From: Gonocerus acuteangulatus
Taxonomy: Eukaryota; Arthropoda; Insecta; Hemiptera; Coreidae
NCBI GenBank assembly: GCA_946811695.1
Contig: OX328126.1
Span: forward strand, 6,160,962-6,224,961
DNA length: 64,000 nt
Reading direction: 5' to 3'
Shown: positions 1-31,800 of the stretch, in pieces
Layout of the letters: each line of letters begins with the position of its first letter
How positions within the stretch are numbered: the stretch's first letter is position 1
The notes under the pieces: model-generated
What the model saw: the letters and a program-made list of their open reading frames with translations, nothing else
What the model was told of the DNA's origin: nothing
Database searches by the model: none
Translations under genes and position numbers: made by a program

Positions 1-154
1 GCGGGAGATGGTGGGTTCGATTCCCAACCTCCGGCAGGAATTTTATCATCCCACGGCTCGCTGGTAAAATTCCTCGCTACACCCTGGATGTCGGCGCTAA
101 TGACCTAGATGTAGATGCGGCGTAAAAAAAAACGTTATTTAAAAGACAGCTATA

Positions 155-197
<43 letters not shown>
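1..197 (+). repeat. tRNA-derived SINE (family A), 3' portion
   Basis: The first bases hold a Pol III B-box-like motif (GGTTCGATTCCC). The body that follows matches the complete family-A copy at 11050-11228: AATTTTATCATCCCACGGCTCG and then the 'GGATGTCGGCGCTAATG' stretch. It ends in a long A-run near 160-197. The 5' tRNA-like A box lies off the left edge. It sits beyond the last visible ANKRD13C exon, in the intron. Confidence 0.75.
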
Positions 198-201
<4 letters not shown>

Positions 202-444
202 TCCTGTTTACCATTTGCCCTAAAGGCCATGACTAATAAACAAGTGAAATATATACTCAATAAACATGCTTTCGGGGACGGACAAAGACACAAAAACTAA
301 TGCCAATTTGACAAGATATGAATACACGAATGGGCTGCGAGGGTAACAAGATGTAATTTGTTGTGACAGACTTTTCAAATAGTGTTTATGTAAATCTATA
401 TTTTAAACGCGTTTCGACTCAAAAAATATTCATAAATAAGATAC

Positions 445-21201
<20,757 letters not shown>

Positions 21202-21231
21202 AATATGCAAAATACTTTTGAAGAAAGACAT

Positions 21232-22098
21232 GAACTATTCTAATTTAGCCACATTGTATTATGACATAAACAAAACTCTTTCTGCAATAATGTCATGATA
21301 ACCTCAGCAAAGCTCACTATGTCAGATGAGAACTGACAGTTTGTATGACCGGGTAGTTCTCAACCACAACTGGTTCCCCGATAATAAATACAATTCTATT
21401 GCCCCACTGACCTCCCACATGATGAAAGTAAAACTTACAAGAACAAAGTAAATATAATTTCAACAAGTTGTACAGTGTAAACGTTAAATTTAAGCATAAT
21501 ATTTGTAATCTGTATATAATTTATTAATCTAATAAGGTATTAATTTGTTTTAAATAGTTTTTTGTTAAACCAGAGAACCATATAATTATTATTATTTATT
21601 ACTTTACAATATTTATGAGTATTACTTTTGTTAAGGTTGAACTGTTAGTAAATTCAAAATAAGATAAGGCATAAACAAAATTAACCATGTAGAGGGGGCT
21701 GCCTATGCTGAAGCACGGGGTAAAAATGTTGATTGTAAAGACAACAGATTATTTCAATTAGTTCCTTTTTAATTGAAAATGATAAAGTATTCACGTTCAC
21801 TACTTGTTAATATAAAAGGCACCAAATTCACTTTTCTTTTTGAATTTCTTTTTGTTCAAGCTCGAGCGGCATCGGCATCATCTTATGTGTTTCTGGTGCG
21901 TTTACTCTTACGCTTTTTTGATGCCTCACTAATTATGATAATCTCTAATCAAATTTAAAACAATTATATAACCCATTAGAAATAATAACAATGGTCAATA
22001 AACACCAACAAACACAACACCAAGAAAAATGGGCCTTAAATGAAATCAAGAATGATTAAGACAACTATTTAATGGTAATAATTCATGAGGCAGAGCTA
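21232..22098. other. Upstream region of the ANKRD13C-like gene; no gene seen
   Basis: An in-frame stop lies just upstream of the 21231 ATG. I cannot point to a TATA box or initiator with confidence. The sequence is AT-rich and otherwise unremarkable. Confidence 0.5.
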
Positions 22099-22362
22099 AA
22101 TAAACATGAGGACATCGAAAGATTTATCAAGTCGAGAAGATTTAGCTGGCTTGGACATGCTGAAAGGTTACCCAACGAGAGAATGGTAAAGAAGGTCACG
22201 AGAGAACCCTTCCCAAAAAAGAGGAAGTCCAAGAAAATCAGGTAAAAGGACCTGGAAGAGGACCTTAGAAAAATTGGAGTTGCTGCCTGGAGAAGAAATG
22301 CTCAGGATAGAGAGGAATGGAGGAAAATTATTCGGAAGGCCAAAGTCCATATTGGACTGTAG
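22099..22362 (+). pseudogene. Non-LTR retrotransposon C-terminal tail, one stop
   Basis: An 88-codon frame with one internal TAA (at about 22243) ends at TAG 22360-22362. It shows the typical tail of endonuclease/reverse transcriptase LINEs: RFIKSRRFSWLGHAERLPNE, a basic KKRKSKK stretch, then DLRKIGVAAWRRNAQDREEW and IIRKAKVHIGL. The reverse transcriptase domain is absent, so this is a 5'-truncated fragment. An RTE-like or related clade is likely, but the tail alone does not settle it. Confidence 0.75.
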
Positions 22363-22879
22363 AGCCAGTTAACACCATGGCTGCGGATGACCCCGCGTGT
22401 GCGTCATCACAAACCCACTCGCTGTGGTGGCATGACGTCGCATGTGCGTCATGGGAGCTACCTGGTATTCTGAGAGAAAAAGTTAAAACGTTTTGGGGAT
22501 GGCCTACAAACCTCCAGGATGGTTTAATCGTTCCTCCGTCGTCTCAGGGAGTGTTTCGAGTGCCTTATTCTGGAATAGTTCCGGGCTCAGGCCTTTCTGT
22601 GAATGTTTGCAGGAGTTTCTTCACCACATGTGCTTCATAGTAAAAACATGTTTCTCAAGGAAATTATCTCGAATTTCCAAAGGGTAAGATGTGCCTTGAA
22701 GATGATACGATAATGCCCAGAAAAGTGCTTATAATTAAGAAAACCGAAAATTCCGATTACTTTTGTGACCTGTGAATTCTATGTTTTAATATATTCTTGT
22801 ATCTATTTTCGTTACGAATAAATTATTTTGCACGAATTTCAGGTTATTTTGATCCTTAGAAATTGTATGTTATGGGCCT

Positions 22880-23177
22880 CAGGGCCGCCACATCTCCGAG
22901 CCAGGGGCCCAGGACCAGATCACGGGCCCCCCTTCTCAGGGCCCCCACTTTTTAGAGCCGGACTGAAAATTCTAGTACTTTGCTATAGGACTTTGGACAT
23001 TTTAAAATTATTTTCATCTTGAGTTTTGAGCGAAATGAGAATAAAAGCCGACAATCGGTGCAGCAAAGGTCACTTTCGGTATTTTGTTTCCAATTAGCGA
23101 GGATCGGCCCGGGCCCCCACGGTGCCCGGGCCCGGGACAACTGTACCCGGTTGTCCCCCCCCCATGTGTAGGCCCTG
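22880..23177. mobile_element. hAT-type MITE (298 bp) with perfect 8-bp target-site duplication
   Basis: ATGGGCCT occurs immediately on both sides (22872-22879 and 23178-23185). The ends are CAGGGCC...GGCCCTG, the CAG-type terminus of hAT elements. GC-rich ends (CCCGGGCCCGGGACAACTGT) contrast with an AT-rich middle. It has no coding capacity. A related copy lies at 59309-59700. Confidence 0.85.
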
Positions 23178-23319
23178 ATGGGCCTATCAAAAAAAGCTCA
23201 AAAATTGAACTTTTGCTAAGTAAATACAAGCTTAATTTCAAAATTTCGTTTTTCCGATTACTTTTGGGAGACACTGTAAGTATTTCTAGTTTTTATTATC
23301 ATGGATGGTTTTACCTAAC

Positions 23320-23470
23320 ACGAAAAAAACTGCATACATATTGACATAACCCTGACGTGGTGAGTGACACATGTCCACCGAGCGTCCGATCGTGTTGTCG
23401 TTTGGTCGCTCGGTGGATATGTGTCACCACGTCAGGGTTATGTTAATATTTATTCGGTTTTTTTTTCGTA
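23320..23470. repeat. Long inverted repeat (hairpin)
   Basis: Core arms lie at 23345-23384 and 23407-23442: CATAACCCTGACGTGGTGA against its complement ending CACGTCAGGGTTATG, with CACCGAGCG/CGCTCGGTG at the loop side. The loop is about 22 bases. Pairing continues imperfectly outward through AACACGAAAAAAACTG and CGGTTTTTTTTTCG. It is probably a palindromic MITE or foldback remnant. Confidence 0.8.
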
Positions 23471-23754
23471 TACTAATTATGCCGTATCTATTTAACGGTG
23501 CAATAGATCGCGGATTATCCAAATTAATTGGGGGTGCTTCGGATAATCAAAAATTTCGGATAAGTGCACAAGTAATTGTAATGAAAAAAGAAGCGAGGGT
23601 CTTTTTGCGAAGACCACATCCAGTTACTTCTCCAGTTATTTGTGAAGTATCTGTAGAGATATGATTCAGAGCATGTGTATAACTTAGCATTTCTATTGGC
23701 CTATTCCTATGGGCAATTCTATTGGTTTTTGCTGGTAGTAAAGTAACCTTCACA

Positions 23755-23803
23755 CTCTAGTCAATCCAACTCGCAAAAATTAATAGAATTCTATTAATTT
23801 AAG
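23755..23803 (-). repeat. Family-V repeat fragment
   Basis: 'CTCTAGTCAATCCAACTCGC' followed by the palindrome TTAATAGAATTCTATTAA. The same pair of motifs occurs inside the elements at 31075-32096, 57725-59023 and 60406-60869. Confidence 0.65.
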
Positions 23804-24142
23804 GACATTTCTGCCACTTTTTGTGGTTACTTCTACACTTCCTGTGGCCGAAATAACGGAAGTTGGAAGGAGTTGGTCAACCAAGCAACTATAAACGGGT
23901 TGAATATGTCGGTCTAATGAAAATGGTATGTGCTCCAAAGTTCAGATTCAGGTAGGACATTAATGTCAGGTCATTAGGAAGGATTCCATTGTCATTAGGA
24001 AACGATTGCTGACAATAGGAACATTCAAGTTTTCTCATTTTTTTGTATTCGTAGCATAATCACTGCAGACAGCAACGTCTTGAGGAATATCATTAACAAT
24101 GGGACTGCGGGAGCGGTAAACCCCAAATCACTCAAAAAATTG
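23804..24142. other. No gene seen
   Basis: A short intergenic stretch between the family-V fragment and R copy B. No feature was recognised. Confidence 0.5.
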
Positions 24143-24150
24143 TCATTTTA

Positions 24151-24268
24151 GCACTTTCCTCCGAAGGAAAGTAGCTATTGAGGTTGCACTCATGACGGAA
24201 TTTTTGAAAAATTTCTTCAAATCTTTATCGATCCTACGTAGTAAACACCGAAAATGACCCCCGTTAAA

Positions 24269-24335
<67 letters not shown>

Positions 24336-25380
24336 TGTTAACACGATAGCGGCCAGAGTTTTTGTTTTTTCGTCACGAAACTTGGTATATAGCGTTCAAT
24401 TAGCAAACGGTTGAACGAGTTCGTTAACCACCAAAATCGGTCCACCGGACGGGGGGGTTTACTCCGAACCCAAAACACTTATTTGATCATGCCAGCCGTA
24501 AAATTGGTTATATTTCAACGAAACTTGGTATTCGTAGTGGTAATCTAAAGAGAAAAGTGAGATGTAAAAATAAACTAAATCGGTTCATTAGAAGGGGGGG
24601 TTTACTTCGGACCCACAATACCAATTTGCCACTACCAGCCGTGATTTTTGTTATATTTCGACGAAACTTGGTATTGGTAGTGTTAATCTAGAGAGAAAAG
24701 TAAGTTGTAAAAATAAACTAAATCGGTTCAATAGAAGGGGGGGTTTACTTCGGACCCGCAATACCAATTCGCCATTACCAGCCGTGATTTTTGTTATATT
24801 TCGACGAAACTCGGTATTTGTAGTGGTAATCTGCAGGTACAAATGTGTTGTAAAAATAAACTAAATCGGTTAATTAGGAGGGGGGGGGGGGGTTTACTCT
24901 GGACCCAAATTACTAATATACTCATACCGGTCGTAATTTCTGCTGTATTGTAACGAAACGCGGTATACGCCTTGGGTAACTCATGGGAAAAAAGTGTTGT
25001 AAAAATGAGCTAAATCGGTCAATCGGAAAGGGGGGTTTACTTTGTAATATATTTCAATAGAATTAGCTTGCCAGACGTAGGTTCGCAAGGCCGCCGCAAG
25101 GAGCGCTATCTCCCACTAGAGGGACTGTAGCCTGTTCCTGCGTCAGATCAAAAGACGAAAATATGAAGTTTTTAGTATTTATTAAGTAGTGTAGTAAACA
25201 TAACTCTGGAAGCAAATTAATAATTGAACAGTTACTCATTACAAAATTAAAAGAGAACTATTCATGTTTTTATTCTATTTATGTAGGATATTTTAAGCAA
25301 ATCGTTCTGGAAACCAGTCTACACAACCCAAATTATAAGGAAAGTGCTTAGTTATGCAGCTCCTGTGTGACGGGATTTTT
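24151..25380 (-). mobile_element. Repeat family R, copy B, uninterrupted, with candidate 8-bp duplication
   Basis: TCATTTTA occurs immediately on both sides (24143-24150 and 25381-25388). The left end is the hairpin GCACTTTCCTCCGAAGGAAAGT. The right end is AAGTGCTTAGTTATGCAGCT then CGGGATTTTT. About four 143-bp tandem units with G-runs lie between 24430 and 25020, and an (AT)n tract at 24272-24332. This is the cleanest full-length R copy in the window and is non-coding. Confidence 0.75.
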
Positions 25381-25418
25381 TCATTTTATGATTTCATTTG
25401 TTTTGTTAATGTGAAAAC

Positions 25419-25620
25419 AAACCCCGGTGGCCGTTAAGGCGTGAGCACTTAACACTCCGTGCCAAAGGGTCGTGGGTTCGATTCCCACTAGGGGTGGTGG
25501 CTTTTCTTTAGAAAAAAGAAAAGGCAACAGCCCTATCCTGGCTAGAATAGGGTGGTAACCTATAGATATCCCGTCCTAAAATTCGTAGTTAATAATAAAT
25601 GGACGTTAAAATTTAATAAT
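25419..25620 (+). repeat. tRNA-derived SINE (family B), full length
   Basis: The head is CCCCGGTGGCCGTTAAGGCG with B box GTGGGTTCGATTCCCAC. The body contains 'AGAAAAGGCAACAGCCCTAT' and 'GGCTAGAATAGGG', and the tail 'AATAAATGGACGTTAA'. Other copies lie at 26310, 46900, 51470 and 53908. Confidence 0.85.
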
Positions 25621-26309
25621 AATGTGAAAAAATAATTTACCCATTGGAAATTCCGGATAATTTCCTTCAGAAAAAAAGTTTTTTTACCATGGCGCACATG
25701 TGGCGAAGATACTCCTGCAAAAATTCACAGAACGGTCTGGTCAGGTGTTAGGCAGCATCTTTTTTATTCTATAACTGCTCCTTCCTGCGTCATGATCTTT
25801 CCACAGTTACGAGAAAATAGAAAAACTCCCTTTTCTTGCATCGGATGCTTATCCGAACCAGACGCCAATATTGTCTGTTGATGTCGAAAAGCGATGTCTA
25901 GTCCTCTATTGATGAAGAGTCTGGCTAACTGTTGTTTATGCCTCAGATGTATGGTAATGGGACTCTACCCGATGTTTTCTTTTTGTTTCTCCTAATTATT
26001 ATTTTTAATACGGGTCAATTGTTCACCTTTCTTCTAGCATAGCCGTTCGACTTTAGGTCAGTCTTCAGGAGGGGAAAGTATGTTTTCGCCGTCGCGCCAT
26101 AATTTCTAAGCTCTGTGGGATCTACGTCAGAACTCCCATCTTCTGTGTTAGGTGGTGGTGGGACTCGGCGTGTAGATATTGTCTGATTGCTCTTAGTTTC
26201 CTGTTCCAAGGGAATGCCTAGAGGGAGATGAGAAATAGAGTTTAATCTACATAATTTATTTAAATTTTAAGTTCATTTATACATAGCACAGCTTTTTGGG
26301 GGAGGTTTT
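25621..26309. other. No gene seen; possible old DNA-transposon remnant
   Basis: Short 'CGGATAAT' and 'TTATCCGAACC' phrases (25650, 25850) resemble the ends of pogo-type elements, but no inverted-repeat pair can be bounded. A 64-codon minus-strand frame near 26015-26209 shows no family motif. Confidence 0.4.
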
Positions 26310-26455
26310 CTGCAGGTTTTTATCCTTTACTAGCCAGGATAGGAGGCCTTTTATTTATAAGAATAAAAACCCATCGACCCTAATGGGAATCGACCCCACG
26401 ACAGACACATCGGAGTGCACATGCCTCAGCACTCACGGCCACCGGGCCTCCGAAT
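26310..26455 (-). repeat. tRNA-derived SINE (family B)
   Basis: The minus strand reads CCGGTGGCCGTGAGTGCTGA at the head, B box GGGGTCGATTCCCAT, and the body 'CCTATCCTGGCTAGTAAAGG'. The 3' tail is short. Confidence 0.8.
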
Positions 26456-26879
26456 AGGTTAGAACACTTGTAAAAGGAACTACAAATAAATAAACATATG
26501 CTCAACGACATGAGAATCCACAGAAAACCCTGGAAAATATTTTCCTGAAGAGTTTTAAAGAGTCTTTACTTTTGGGTTATCCACATCAGAGTTGGGCATA
26601 CTCATAATCATAATTACGATTACGATTATAATCCTAATTACAAGAGTGAAAACGATTACACTTCTAATCACATCTTTTGTGATAATAATTATATTCGTAA
26701 TCCCATCATTTTTCTGTAATTACTAATGTATTCACATTTTTCTGTACTTATGACTGTGACCACAACATTTTCTGTAATTATGACTCTAATCACAGCTGTT
26801 TCTATGATTATTCCTGTATTTATTACTATTTTTCTCCGATTACCACTGTAATCAATTTTTTTCTGTAATTACAGCAGTA

Positions 26880-27510
26880 GAGAGAGAAATCATTTTATTC
26901 ATGATATGCTGCCCATTTTTAATGGCTTGCTATTACACAGCATACTCCATCACTCCTAGTAGGAGATTCATCCGTCTTCCACAGAGTCCTAAAATTTGTG
27001 ATTAAAAAAAAAACAATAACAAAAAAAAAACAGAAAAAAACACAAAAGAAAAAACAAAACATAGATCGGTAACGCCGCAAATTTGTTTTCCTCTGACGGT
27101 CCTTCATATCTATCCTCCATTTCATTAACTGTATAGATGGTGATGCAGGATTCCTAGCGAGTCTACAATGATGGACTCAGCTAGTTTGTGCAAATGTTGG
27201 AATTCTATGTCGTACTCTTGGAAGAATCCTGCTGTAGTGCTAGGAATAGCACCCCTCGCCCCAAACCAAAGCCCTCTTACCTCGAAATCTCTTTCTCCGT
27301 AAGTTTCCAGGAACTTCTCCTTTAGGTAAGGGATGCATTTTTCATAAATTGCCCTTTTTTCTCGGTCGACTTTTGAGGCCTGGTCGAGGTCATTGCATTC
27401 ATATCTCACCGTAGGGTCGACGATTAGGGCTTTTCTACTCTTTTTATGGAATGCCAAAATATCAATAAATCGACTTGAGCCCTCTGAGTCGATGCAGTAA
27501 CCATTCTCTG
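26880..27510 (-). mobile_element. 5'-truncated R2-like LINE: endonuclease end plus 3' UTR
   Basis: On the minus strand a reading frame runs from about 27510 to the stop at 27125. It carries the C-terminal restriction-like endonuclease region of R2-type LINEs: GYCIDSEGSSRFIDILAFHK, then KALIVDPTVRYECN, CIPYLKEKFLETYGER and FEVRGLWFGARGAIPSTT. This domain nicks target DNA in R2-type elements. About 240 bases of 3' UTR follow, with an AATAAAATG motif near 26890. The reverse transcriptase is missing. It is nested inside the hAT-type element; a clean target duplication is hard to see because the host sequence is repetitive. Confidence 0.85.
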
Positions 27511-27627
27511 ATTGCGATTAGATAGCTTACAGAAAAATGTTGTGATTACGAGTATAATTATAACAAAAGATGTGATTATAAGTGTAATCGTAATCACTGT
27601 TGTAATTACGATTTAAATCGTAATTAT

Positions 27628-28045
27628 ATCTCTATGGTCTGTGATTATAATCGTAATCAAATCTCTATGGTCTGTGATTATAATCGTAATCGTAATCATA
27701 TCTCTATGGTCTGTGATTATAATCGTAATCGTAATTATATCTCTAGGGTCTGTGATTATAATCGTAATCGTAATCATATCTCTATGGTCTGTGATTGTAA
27801 TCGTAATCATATCTCTATGGTCTGTGATTGTAATCGTAATCATATCTCTATGGTCTGTGATTGTAATCGTAATCATATCTCTATGGTCTGTGATTGTAAT
27901 CGTAATCATATCTCTATGGTCTGTGATTGTAATCGTAATCATATCTCTATGGTCTATGATTGTAATCGTAATCGTAATCATATCTCTATGCTCTGTGATT
28001 GTAATCGTAATCATATCTCTATGGTCGGTGATTGTAATCGTAATC
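27628..28045. repeat. 33-39-bp minisatellite, about 12 units
   Basis: The unit is 'ATGGTCTGTGATTGTAATCG' plus 'TAATCATATCTCT'. Six-base variants add an extra TAATCG, so lengths step between 33 and 39 and stay a multiple of three. Reading frames on both strands are therefore open but encode only repeats (for example DHRDMITITIT). I do not regard them as genes. Confidence 0.92.
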
Positions 28046-28084
28046 GTAATTATGATTATGATTATGCCCAACTCTGATCCACAT

Positions 28085-28763
28085 ACCGTACCATCTAATT
28101 AAATTTAATTGTAATTTTCATTATCGTTTTTTCATAATCAACCTCACTAATTTATTTTTTGTTGTTTATGGGCTTTAATTTGCTAATTAGTATAAACAAT
28201 TAAATTCTGTTTTAAGTTATTTTCGTTGCTCTGGAAATTAACACCAAAAATGTTTTGATTGTACCTCTAGTATTCACCTGAATGACACGTTTCATTTAGG
28301 GGTGACGTACATCTTCTGTTTACTTTGTGATAAAGTTGCTTAAGCACACAGAGATATGGAGATAAGCACATTGATAAGGCGGGAGGTATCATTTGGAAAG
28401 GTTTTTCATTTAAGTTATAGAATGGCTGTGTCTTAGGTTGTTGCTGTGAAAAATCATTTATAATTATCATGGATTGTGATATTCCTTAATATAGAATGTA
28501 GATGATTTCTATTTTACCGCCATATTGCTCGATTGCCTTACCCTAAGGAAACATATGTTATGATTCCATAGCACATGTCAATGTTTGGAATAAACTCTTG
28601 AAGAGTTGTGACTGACATATTCCTGTTTCCTATAGTGTTGATAACGTTGAGGGGTCCATGAATCATTTTGCATGTTAAGTTATGTTAGAAGGTTTAACAG
28701 TTTTGAAGTTTATCTAAGTTGAAGATTTTCAAGAGTGAAGTTTTTATTAGTGAAGCATAAAAA
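28085..28763. other. Upstream region of the methyltransferase gene; no other gene seen
   Basis: AT-rich. The promoter and 5' UTR of the gene starting at 28764 should lie here, but I cannot place a TATA box or transcription start with confidence. Confidence 0.5.
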
Positions 28764-28893
28764 ATGATTAAATGGAGCAGGAGACTCCGATTGCTGTTTA
28801 TTCTTCCCGTTATCATACTTATATTTATTTTCATGAGCCGCACATTTCCTGATCACAATGAACTGTTTGAAAATACATTCTTTTTTGATCCTG
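28764..28893 (+). CDS. FkbM-type methyltransferase exon 1 (start, signal anchor)
   Basis: ATG at 28764 opens MIKWSRRLRLLFILPVIILI, a membrane anchor. It runs to FFFDP plus one base and is followed by donor GTTAGT. This exon has no protein similarity beyond the anchor pattern, so it rests on phase agreement and position. Confidence 0.8.
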
Positions 28894-31800
28894 GTTAGTA
28901 CTTGTTATTTATATATTTTGAAAGATGATAATCATGATTACGTATCGAACAAAAGTAATTTGTTGTGTATTCACTTAAGTTAGAATATTTTCACTATCAA
29001 TAAGTGGCCTGATTTCCTACTACTCCCTTAGTATAGGTGTTGACTTGATATGTAATTGTTTCTCAAAAAGAAAAAAATGGGTGGTTTATTTTTTTTTACT
29101 TTAGTTTAACAATGACATATTGAAGATTTGGTGTAATTCTTGAACTATTTCTGTTTGTAGATGTATCTAGGTGGTACAACTATACAGAAGGTAAATTTTA
29201 TTATTGCTCTTATATTGAGTTTTCATTAATAGCAATTACTACTAATTCTCTGATGGAATAAATTATATTTATTTAAAATTTCAGATTATTTGAATGGCCC
29301 ACATATCAAAATGGACGATCCAAGATTGGTTCAGAAATTGATTTCTAGGTTTTTAGTACCTCCCTCGAATCCAGCGAAACCGTATAGACTTAAAAATCCT
29401 GATGTCAAAGACCCATCCATGGGGCAAAGTGATAAAATTAAAAATATATTGAAGAATAAGGTAAGCTGGAATTTTTTAATTAAGATCTATAACTACTTTA
29501 CTTTTTCGGGCGAAACTCTTTGTAAATAATAAAATCAATACTACTAGCAATTCCTAGAAAATTGAGTTATAAAACCTTCATTACTTTAATCTTTACAAAA
29601 AATTAATAGTCATTACAAATCCTAAAATTGCTCAGAAAATATGTTATAATGCATTATTTCATGACTCCTTTAGATATCCCAGGGATAAGACAGTGATCTC
29701 TGGTGTGGATTTAATGAAGCTGGAGATGCGAAGTATGTGGCCATCGAGTTAACTCGTGAGGAGCGTGAGGGGTTTGGAGAGTGGAGCACAAGTTACCTCG
29801 TCTGGAGCTTCTGGGGCCCTGACAGTTGAGCTCGAGTTAACTCGTTAAGAGCAATTAAAGGGTTAAAGCCACTGGGAGTAAACTCGTGGGGAGTGTCAGG
29901 GGTTTCGGAGAGTGGAGCACGAGTTATCTTGTCTGGGGCCCTGACAGTTGAGCTCGAGTTCACTCGTTCCTCAAAGATGTTAACTGGGAGTTAATATCTT
30001 CGAGGAATGTTTCTTGTCTGATGTGTTTTCTGTGCATTTGATGAGTTAATTTTTCCAAAGTCTATTATATTTGATTCAAAAGTTATTAAATTCTTTTGTT
30101 ACAGCGGAATGGAATATTTCTTGAGGTTGGTGCCTTGGATGGAGAGATTCGATCTAATACGTTATATTTCGAACGATTTCTTAATTGGACTGGATTATTG
30201 ATCGAACCTGATCCGATTAATTTTTCTCAGTTGCTGAAGAAAAACCGAAGAGCATGGCTGTCACCTACTTGTCTGAGTAAAAGGCCTTACCCAGAAATAG
30301 TATGTTCATTTAAGAATATTTTCGTTTTAAACTTCTTATTGATTTTTTAGGATTTTTTTTTTCAATAATTCATTAGAATTATGGAGTAACTCATAGTGTA
30401 TTTTGGTGAAGTTTGTTAAGCCTATGAATTGAATATATAACTTATTGACTCTTAAAAGTCATGTTGTGTACACTTTTCATGAAGTGTTTTATGCACCTTG
30501 AAATTTTGCTACAATGTACCTCTTGGGTAGATGAGAAGGTATATATTTGTTGCCGAGACTTACTGTGGAATACCAGGTACTGCACATAGGGGAAAGGTGC
30601 AAAAAAATATTGCCTAAAAATAGTGTTTTATTTAGAAACCAACCATCTTTAATGTAAAATTAAGACATTTTTACACTGGCTCTCCGACTATTATATTCAC
30701 TTCTTATAGTATAGTAGACATAGGGTAAAACCCAAAATGGATGGATGGATTATTAACTTCTTGGTTATTGTCATCCCAGTTCTCTTAGGTATAGATGATG
30801 TTCTGCAGTGTCTCACATAGAAAAGAGTAGGGTTGGATTCAGGGAAATTGGGGTTGCCATTAGGGGGAAAAAATGGCTTGGGAAGAATATAAGGGTATTT
30901 TTGCGAAGACAAGGAACTTTAAAGTGTCTGTCCAGTTACTTTGAAGTGTCTGTCGTGATTTTGGCACTTAATGATTAGCTTACAGGTTCTTTGCTGGTTA
31001 TCTATTACTTCTTTACCTGTTTTCTAAGGTTAGAAACCATATTATATAAATATATTAATGAAAAAGTATTTCAAGGTAAAACTGAAGGAGAGCGTCCTCA
31101 GCTACGATTTTCTTCAAAGTTTGCATTATAACGTATTTTGATGCACTAAACACGAATCCGTTGAAAAAAAAAACCCGCTCTCAACTAGGAAAGAAGTTAT
31201 TAAGCACTAAAGTTCACTGTTATGGAGGTTATAAAAGACGGGGTAAACAGCTTATATGTAAACACGCGCATGCGCAATAGTCCTTAATGACGAAGTGTAA
31301 TTGAAATTTAGACTCACCTGTGGTAGCTGACTTGGTCGTAAACTGTCGCTTTTGGGTATACGTGCTATGCGTTTCCGCTCGCTCAAGAAAACATCAAAAC
31401 CCCTAGTCAATCCAACTCGCAGAAATGAAAAGAATTCTATGCCCAAAAGTCGCCCAAGGCATTCTTCTAATCTTCCTAGACATCTTCAGACGCGATGTTC
31501 GGTGGATATAAGTCCGCAATCGCACCGAAAAAAGCATTTATGCGCTCTTCATATTTATAGGCATGTTTAAAGAGAAATTCGGATAAGAATTATGAAGTCG
31601 TGTAACTTCATTTTTAACTTGCTACAAAAAACTTGCTACAAAAAACTGCAATAACGATAACAATAAAAACCTAATTACAGCTTAGAGGGAATTAGAGAAG
31701 CTTAGAAGGAACAAATCATAAAGGCATTAGCTAATTATTAAGGGATTTCTGTTATATAATACTTTTCAGGAGCGAAACAAGAAATTTGAAGAATGTTTCA

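Larger units (their letters stand above)
26587..28076. mobile_element. hAT-type non-autonomous element with internal satellite, 1490 bp
   Basis: A perfect 8-bp duplication, ATCCACAT, flanks it at 26579-26586 and 28077-28084. The ends are inverted repeats of about 45 bp opening CAGAGTTGGGCATA. They continue as ATAATCATAATTACGATTAC with only a few mismatches. An 8-bp duplication plus a CAG-start TIR is the hAT signature. The interior holds alternating GATTATAATCGTAATC oligomers, a minisatellite (27628-28045) and a LINE fragment (26880-27510). There is no hAT transposase. Confidence 0.88.

Noticed and set aside
22317..22640. 107-codon plus-strand frame
   Set aside because: It starts within the LINE tail in another frame and continues into its 3' flank; no family motif.
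23505..23570. pogo-like 'GGATTATCC...GGATAATC' remnant
   Set aside because: The motif is short and no paired ends or target TA could be assigned.
27628..28045. Possible CRISPR-like array
   Set aside because: Units are contiguous tandem repeats without unique spacers, inside a eukaryotic transposon.
27613..28102. Open frames of about 150 codons on both strands
   Set aside because: The minisatellite unit is a multiple of three, so frames stay open by chance and encode only repeats.
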